Positions 9,317 to 13,080 of a DNA stretch of 13,080 bases are shown here, one piece after another. The first letter of the stretch is position 1; each line of letters opens with the position of its first letter. Source of the DNA: Nitrococcus sp. GTDB lineage: Bacteria; Pseudomonadota; Gammaproteobacteria; Nitrococcales; Nitrococcaceae. The notes below the pieces were generated by a model. It ran no database searches. It was not told where the DNA came from and saw only the letters and a program-made list of their open reading frames with translations. The translations under genes and the position numbers were made by a program. The stretch is taken from contig JAKDMK010000027.1 of NCBI GenBank assembly GCA_030452365.1, positions 1 through 13,080 of the forward strand, read 5' to 3'.

Positions 9317-9443
9317 ATTGGAGCCTTGCGTGTCAACGCGGCGCATGTCCGATCGGGCTCATGGCAATAGCCCACAGCGCCTCCAGTGGATCGACGGTGA
9401 AGCAGCCTGGGCGCCGGGCGCTCCGCAAGGATTGAGCACATGA
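9294..9443 (+). CDS. Possible 49-residue small protein bridging ftsQ and ftsA
   Basis: The 123 bases between the ftsQ stop and the ftsA start are open in one frame. ATG 9294 lies 23 bases inside the end of ftsQ, preceded by GAGGGTGA at 9284-9291, a fair ribosome site. The frame ends at TGA 9441-9443, giving an ATGA overlap with ftsA. The predicted peptide is acidic at the start (MHEDLGNELEP), basic in the middle (STRRMSDR), and rich in Trp, Ala, Pro and Gly near the end (WIDGEAAWAPGAPQG). I see no signal peptide, membrane segment or known domain. It continues the chain of overlapping starts seen throughout the operon. It may instead be a chance frame in a GC-rich spacer, or a non-coding leader for ftsA. 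I do not recognise a family. Confidence 0.3.
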   Translation: MHEDLGNELEPCVSTRRMSDRAHGNSPQRLQWIDGEAAWAPGAPQGLST

Positions 9444-10678
9444 CGAAGAAACAGGAACGCAGCTTGCTCGTAGGGCTGGATATCGGAACCTCGAAAGTAG
9501 CCGCGATCGTGGGTGAGATCAAGCCCACTGGCGAGGTCGAGGTGGTCGGTATCGGCTCGCATCCCTCCCGTGGACTGAAAAAAGGGGTCGTGGTCAATAT
9601 TGAATCGACCGTTCAGTCGATCCAGCGCGCAGTGGAGGAAGCCGAGCTCATGGCCGGCTGCGAGATCCACTCGGTCTATGCGGGCATCGCTGGTAGCCAC
9701 GTGCGCTCATTGAACTCGCACGGGATTGTGGCAATCCGGGACAAAGAAGTGACCGCGGAGGATGTTGAGCGGGTGATCGATGCCGCGCGTGCAGTCGCCA
9801 TACCGGCGGACCAAAAGATCATTCATATCCTGCCCCAGGAATTTCTGATTGATAACCAAGAGGGCATCCGCGAGCCGATCGGGATGTCCGGGGTGCGGCT
9901 GGAGGCAAAGGTGCACATGGTCACCGGCGCCGTCAGCGCTGCGCAGAACATCATCAAATGCGTACGCCGCTGCGGTTTGGAAGCCGATGACATCATCCTC
10001 CAGCAGCTTGCATCCAGCCAGTCGGTGCTCACAGACGACGAGAAGGAGCTCGGCGTGTGTCTGGTCGATATCGGCGGCGGGACCACAGATGTCGCGGTAT
10101 TCACCGATGGCGCGATACGGCACACGGCCGTGATACCGATTGCCGGTGATCAGGTGACCAATGACATCGCCGTGGCGTTGCGCACGCCGACCCAGTACGC
10201 CGAGGAAATCAAAGTCCGCTATGCCTGCGCGCTGTCCCAGTTGGCGAACGCGGAGGAGACGATCGAGGTGCCATCGGTTGCCGATCGGCCGCCGCGGCGA
10301 CTGTCCCGCCAGACCTTGGCGGAAGTCGTCGAACCTCGATACGAGGAGCTGATGAGCTTGGTGCAGGCGGAGCTGCGGCGCAGCGGCTTCGAGGATCTGA
10401 TCGCCGCCGGGATCGTGCTTACCGGCGGCAGCGCCAAGATGGAAGGGGTTATCGACCTCGCCGAGGAGGTTTTTCACATGCCGGTGCGGTTGGGCATGCC
10501 CAAGCATGCGAGCGGTCTCAGCGATGTCGTGTGTAACCCTATTTATGCAACGGGTCTCGGTTTGATCCTGTTCGGCAGTAACAACCGTGACCGCAACCGC
10601 ACGGAGCGGAACGCGGCGCAAGGCAGTTTCACCGCGCTCTGGCATCGCATGAGAGGTTGGTTTCAGGGCAACTGCTGA
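9440..10678 (+). CDS. ftsA: Cell division protein FtsA, actin-like membrane tether of FtsZ
   Basis: FtsA is an actin-fold ATPase that binds the FtsZ C-terminal peptide and anchors Z-ring filaments to the cytoplasmic membrane. It has 412 residues. The nucleotide pocket shows phosphate-1 DIGTSK (14-19), phosphate-2 DIGGGTTD (210-217) and the adenosine motif LTGGSAKM (327-334). The FtsA-specific 1C subdomain lies between the first two, with EVTAEDVERVIDAA and ILPQEFLID. After a polar linker (NNRDRNRTERN) the protein ends with an amphipathic helix, FTALWHRMRGWFQGNC, which fits the membrane-targeting sequence. The final residue is Cys, where relatives usually end in an aromatic residue. ATG 9440 has AAGGA at 9427-9431 upstream. 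Its gene directly precedes ftsZ, as in E. coli. Confidence 0.97.
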   Translation: MTKKQERSLLVGLDIGTSKVAAIVGEIKPTGEVEVVGIGSHPSRGLKKGVVVNIESTVQSIQRAVEEAELMAGCEIHSVYAGIAGSHVRSLNSHGIVAIRDKEVTAEDVERVIDAARAVAIPADQKIIHILPQEFLIDNQEGIREPIGMSGVRLEAKVHMVTGAVSAAQNIIKCVRRCGLEADDIILQQLASSQSVLTDDEKELGVCLVDIGGGTTDVAVFTDGAIRHTAVIPIAGDQVTNDIAVALRTPTQYAEEIKVRYACALSQLANAEETIEVPSVADRPPRRLSRQTLAEVVEPRYEELMSLVQAELRRSGFEDLIAAGIVLTGGSAKMEGVIDLAEEVFHMPVRLGMPKHASGLSDVVCNPIYATGLGLILFGSNNRDRNRTERNAAQGSFTALWHRMRGWFQGNC

Positions 10679-10692
10679 TTGCGGAGCAGTTG
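10669..10692 (+). promoter_or_regulatory. Inverted repeat around the ftsA stop codon
   Basis: CAACTGCT (10669-10676) and AGCAGTTG (10685-10692) are perfect 8-base inverted repeats separated by eight bases. The ftsA stop TGA at 10676-10678 sits at the edge of the loop. In RNA this would form a moderate hairpin ending 44 bases before the ftsZ ATG. No T-run follows, so it is not a standard intrinsic terminator. It could be an RNA processing site, a modulator of ftsZ expression or a protein site; the role is inference. Confidence 0.45.
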
Positions 10693-10724
10693 GTGGTAGA
10701 CAGGTAGAAAAATGGATAGTAATT

Positions 10725-10729
10725 GGAGG
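10725..10729 (+). promoter_or_regulatory. Ribosome binding site of ftsZ
   Basis: GGAGG lies seven bases before ATG 10737, an ideal spacing. Unlike most genes upstream, ftsZ has its own free-standing ribosome site in a 58-base spacer, which fits its need for high expression. Confidence 0.8.
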
Positions 10730-10736
10730 CGCGATC

Positions 10737-11879
10737 ATGTTTGAGCTGATGGACTCCTACAGCCAGAGTGCTGTTATTAAGGTTATCGGCGTCGGGGGCG
10801 GCGGTGGCAATGCCGTGCAGCATATGGCGGCGGCCGATATCGAGGGTGTCGATTTCATCTATGCCAATACCGATGCCCAGGCGCTGCAAAACACCTCGGC
10901 CAAGACCGCTCTGCAGCTCGGTTCCAGCATCACCAAGGGACTCGGGGCGGGAGCGAATCCGAGCGTGGGGCGCGAGGCAGCGGTAGAGGACCGCGATCGC
11001 ATTGCCGAGGTCCTGGAGGGTGCCGATATGGTATTCATCACCGCCGGGATGGGCGGCGGAACGGGCACCGGGGCCGCACCCGTGGTCGCTGAGATCGCCA
11101 AGAGCTTGGGCATCCTGACAGTGGCCGTGGTTACCAAACCCTTTAGCTTCGAAGCCGGCAAGCGCATGCAGGTGGCTGCAGAGGGCATCAAGGAGCTCAG
11201 CCGTCATGTTGACTCGTTGATCACCATCCCCAATGAAAAGCTGCTTACCGTACTCGGTAAGGATCTGACCCTGCTCAATGCCTTTAAGGCCGCCAATGAT
11301 GTGCTGCTCGGCGCGGTCAAGGGCATTGCCGAGCTCATCACGCGCCCCGGCGTGATCAATGTCGATTTTGCCGACGTGCGTACCGTTATGTCGGAAATGG
11401 GAATGGCCGTCATGGGCTCGGGTGCGGCGTGCGGGCAAGGTCGCGCGCGTGAGGCCGCCGAGCGGGCCATCGCCTGCCCGTTGCTGGAGGACGCCAATAT
11501 TTCCGGCGCGCGGGGCATCTTGGTCAACGTCACTGCTGGGCTGGAGCTCTCCATAGGTGAGTTTGATGAGGTCGGCAATGCCGTCAAGGAGCTCGCCGCG
11601 GAGGATGCCACCGTAGTGGTGGGCACCGTTATCGATCCGGAGCTCGAGGACGAGCTCAGAGTCACGGTGGTGGCTACCGGGCTTGGCAATCCGGTGGAAG
11701 CCTTCGAGGCGCGTGTGCGTCCCGTTGCGCGCACGGCGAGCGGCGACATCGATTACAGTAAACTCGACCGACCGACGGTCATCCGTAAGCAAGCGGCCAA
11801 CGACCGCTACCCGCTGCGCTCTGACGGTGATCTAGACTATTTAGATATTCCGGCGTTTTTGCGCCGCCAAGCGGATTGA
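10737..11879 (+). CDS. ftsZ: Cell division GTPase FtsZ
   Basis: FtsZ is the tubulin-like GTPase that polymerises at midcell into the Z ring and recruits the divisome. The 380-residue protein has the nucleotide-binding start VIGVGGGGGNAV (16-27), the tubulin signature GGGTGTG at 106-112, and the T7 synergy loop NVDFAD at 208-213, whose D210 and D213 complete the GTPase site of the next subunit. The globular core ends near ELRVTVVATGLG. A short linker of about 45-50 residues then leads to the conserved C-terminal peptide DLDYLDIPAFLRRQAD (365-380), which binds FtsA and ZipA. All key residues are intact. It follows ftsA after 58 bases and is followed by a 340-base spacer before lpxC. Confidence 0.99.
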   Translation: MFELMDSYSQSAVIKVIGVGGGGGNAVQHMAAADIEGVDFIYANTDAQALQNTSAKTALQLGSSITKGLGAGANPSVGREAAVEDRDRIAEVLEGADMVFITAGMGGGTGTGAAPVVAEIAKSLGILTVAVVTKPFSFEAGKRMQVAAEGIKELSRHVDSLITIPNEKLLTVLGKDLTLLNAFKAANDVLLGAVKGIAELITRPGVINVDFADVRTVMSEMGMAVMGSGAACGQGRAREAAERAIACPLLEDANISGARGILVNVTAGLELSIGEFDEVGNAVKELAAEDATVVVGTVIDPELEDELRVTVVATGLGNPVEAFEARVRPVARTASGDIDYSKLDRPTVIRKQAANDRYPLRSDGDLDYLDIPAFLRRQAD

Positions 11880-12101
11880 CTTTAGATGCTATCATTGCTG
11901 GGCGCGCGGCCCTACGGGAGGAATGCTCCGGGAGCAATGGCTCGTACCTCGCACCACAGCGCCGGATCGGTGGGGGCGGGTCGTTGCAATCCCGGATGTG
12001 AATGCGCGCTGTCGGAGGTGTGGTTAGGCGCTAAGTGGATACCTTGCCACTATCGCGGGTGTTTGTTGATCCAGAATGTTTATCAGGGACCGGATTAAGG
12101 C

Positions 12102-12143
12102 CTGTTGACATCCACCCGCGGCGTCGTGGGCGGGTGTCAACAG
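12102..12143 (+). repeat. Bulged inverted repeat upstream of lpxC
   Basis: CTGTTGACA (12102-12110) pairs perfectly with TGTCAACAG (12135-12143). Inside it, CCCGC (12115-12119) pairs with GCGGG (12130-12134), leaving a four-base bulge (TCCA) on one side and a ten-base loop. This gives up to 14 base pairs. No T-run follows on either strand, so it is not a standard intrinsic terminator. It could be an operator-like site or a structured part of the lpxC leader. The arms happen to contain TTGACA, but no -10 element stands at the right distance. Confidence 0.55.
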
Positions 12144-12162
12144 ACCCGACCTGCCTGCTCGT

Positions 12163-12178
12163 CTCATCGTGCGATGAG
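12163..12178 (+). repeat. Near-perfect palindrome in the lpxC leader
   Basis: CTCATCG (12163-12169) and CGATGAG (12172-12178) are perfect inverted repeats with only TG between them. As DNA this is a 16-base dyad suited to a dimeric regulator. As RNA it would be a six-pair stem with a GTGC tetraloop, ending 41 bases before the lpxC ATG. Its role is unknown. Confidence 0.45.
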
Positions 12179-12219
12179 CGTTACGGCAGGGCGGGAGCAT
12201 GGAGTACAAAGGAAGCAAG

Positions 12220-13080
12220 ATGATACCGCAACGCACGCTCAAAAACTGTATCCGGGCAACCGGTGTCGGGTTGCATACCGGTAAGATGGTGCGTTTGACA
12301 ATGCGCCCCGCACCGCCCAATACAGGGATCGTATTCCGCCGGATCGATCTGGCGAAGCCGGTGGAGATCCGCGCCCACCCTGACAATGTAGGGGATACGT
12401 CGCTTTCGACCTGTCTCGTCCAGGACGGTGTGCGGGTATCTACCGTAGAGCATTTACTCTCCGCCATGGCGGGTCTGGGCATAGACAATGCCTATATTGA
12501 TTTGAGCGCCCCCGAGGTTCCCATTATGGACGGCAGCGCCGGACCATTCGTGTTTTTGATCCGCTCGGCGGGAATTCAAGAGCAGGCGGAAGGTAAGTCA
12601 TTCATCCGGATCAAACGACGGCTGCGAGTCAGCGACGGCGATAAGTGGGTGGCATTGGCACCGTTCGAAGGCTTGAAGGTTTCGTTCACATTGGAGTTCG
12701 ATCACCCGATGTTCAATTCTAAGCCGCAGCACGGCGAGTTAGTGTTCTCCACCACGTCGTTCATCAAGGAAGTGAGTCGCGCGCGCACCTTCGGCTTCAT
12801 GCGCGATGTTGAGCAATTACAACAGAGCAAGCTGGCGCTCGGTGGCAGTCTGAATAACGCGATCGTGGTCGATCATCACCGTATCCTAAATGAGGACGGG
12901 TTACGTTACGGCGATGAATTCGTCAAGCATAAGATCCTGGATGTCATCGGTGATCTCTACTTGCTCGGTCACAGCCTAATCGGCGCCTTCCAGGGCTATA
13001 AGTCCGGGCATGCGCTCAACAACAGGCTACTGCGTAAGCTGCTGTCTGAACAGGATGCTTGGGAGCGGATAACATTCGAC
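12220..13080 (+). CDS. lpxC: UDP-3-O-acyl-N-acetylglucosamine deacetylase, 5' part
   Basis: LpxC is the zinc-dependent cytoplasmic deacetylase that commits UDP-3-O-acyl-GlcNAc to lipid A synthesis. The window holds 287 codons, nearly all of the usual length of about 305; only the C-terminal tail is missing. ATG 12220 starts MIPQRTLKN, parallel to E. coli MIKQRTLKR, with AAAGGAAG upstream. The active site is complete: STVEH with E77 and zinc ligand H78, zinc ligands H237 and D241 in FVKHKILD, and the general acid H264 in [18 protein letters not shown] and [11 protein letters not shown] are further family signatures. In E. coli LpxC, regulated proteolysis depends on the C-terminal tail, which lies outside this window, so that cannot be judged. 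It follows ftsZ after a 340-base spacer. Confidence 0.98.
   Translation, partial: MIPQRTLKNCIRATGVGLHTGKMVRLTMRPAPPNTGIVFRRIDLAKPVEIRAHPDNVGDTSLSTCLVQDGVRVSTVEHLLSAMAGLGIDNAYIDLSAPEVPIMDGSAGPFVFLIRSAGIQEQAEGKSFIRIKRRLRVSDGDKWVALAPFEGLKVSFTLEFDHPMFNSKPQHGELVFSTTSFIKEVSRARTFGFMRDVEQLQQSKLALGGSLNNAIVVDHHRILNEDGLRYGDEFVKHKILDVIGDLYLLGHSLIGAFQGYKSGHALNNRLLRKLLSEQDAWERITFD

Larger units (their letters stand above)
11880..12219 (+). other. ftsZ-lpxC intergenic region
   Basis: This 340-base spacer is the longest in the window without an assignable gene. It contains two inverted repeats (listed separately), both in its last 120 bases. Short stem candidates near 11900-11912 (GGGC/GCCC) and 11924-11936 (TGCTC/GAGCA) are weak. 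A reading frame ending at 12098 is open through much of it but has no good ribosome site. I see no -35/-10 pair with acceptable spacing and no hairpin followed by a T-run. An lpxC promoter is still likely here, because lpxC is usually expressed separately from the division genes. AAAGGAAG at 12208-12215 is the lpxC ribosome site. Confidence 0.7.

Noticed and set aside
9355..9373. GGGCT/AGCCC stem in the ftsQ-ftsA spacer
   Set aside because: Only five base pairs with a nine-base loop, and no T-run follows. Too weak to call a terminator or regulatory element.
10690..10720. Possible ftsZ promoter with TTGGTG and GATAGT
   Set aside because: Both elements match poorly and the spacing is 19 bases. 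It is not distinguishable from chance, although a promoter within ftsA cannot be ruled out.
9707..10738. 343-residue open frame antisense to ftsA
   Set aside because: It is a shadow of a clearly functional, well-conserved ftsA, with no own domain or ribosome site.
10712..10744. Ten-codon frame overlapping the ftsZ start
   Set aside because: Very short, no ribosome site of its own, and its interior contains the ftsZ ribosome site. Likely chance.
10629..11792. 387-residue open frame antisense to ftsZ
   Set aside because: It is almost entirely the complement of ftsZ, is rich in His, Asp and Arg with no recognisable motif, and is a typical shadow frame of a GC-rich gene.
12105..12133. Possible promoter using TTGACA at 12105-12110
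   Set aside because: The region 16-19 bases downstream is GC-rich (GGGCGG) with no -10-like element. The TTGACA is better explained as part of the inverted repeat.

Overview
The window is a GC-rich, one-directional stretch of a bacterial division and cell-wall (dcw) gene cluster. All recognisable genes lie on the + strand, in the order murF (3' part), mraY, murD, ftsW, murG, murC, murB, ddl, ftsQ, ftsA, ftsZ, lpxC (5' part). The lpxC gene directly after ftsZ marks a Gram-negative organism that makes lipid A. Protein similarity judged by eye is closest to Gammaproteobacteria: MraY, MurC, DdlB and FtsZ can be followed almost residue by residue against the E. coli proteins. Unlike E. coli, a short 'type II' murB sits between murC and ddl, an arrangement seen in several non-enteric gammaproteobacterial lineages. 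I cannot name a genus from sequence alone.

Positions 1-9316 are a dense operon making peptidoglycan precursors. MurC, MurD and MurF add amino acids to the UDP-MurNAc chain, MurB makes UDP-MurNAc, and Ddl supplies D-Ala-D-Ala for MurF. MraY makes lipid I, MurG makes lipid II, and FtsW polymerises glycan at the septum. Nearly every junction overlaps: ATGA overlaps at ftsW/murG, murG/murC, murC/murB and ddl/ftsQ, and 8-base overlaps at murD/ftsW and murB/ddl. This points to translational coupling. Positions 8519-11879 carry the divisome part: FtsQ, the membrane tether FtsA and the tubulin-like FtsZ.

The only sizeable non-coding stretch is 11880-12219, between ftsZ and lpxC. It holds two inverted repeats but no convincing promoter or terminator. 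Smaller points worth checking are a 49-codon reading frame that bridges the ftsQ-ftsA gap and joins ftsA by an ATGA overlap, and a perfect 8-bp inverted repeat around the ftsA stop codon, just upstream of ftsZ.

I found no mobile element, CRISPR array, tRNA, rRNA, defence gene or other accessory system. This is a conserved core region, and its novelty is limited to small ORF and RNA-structure candidates.
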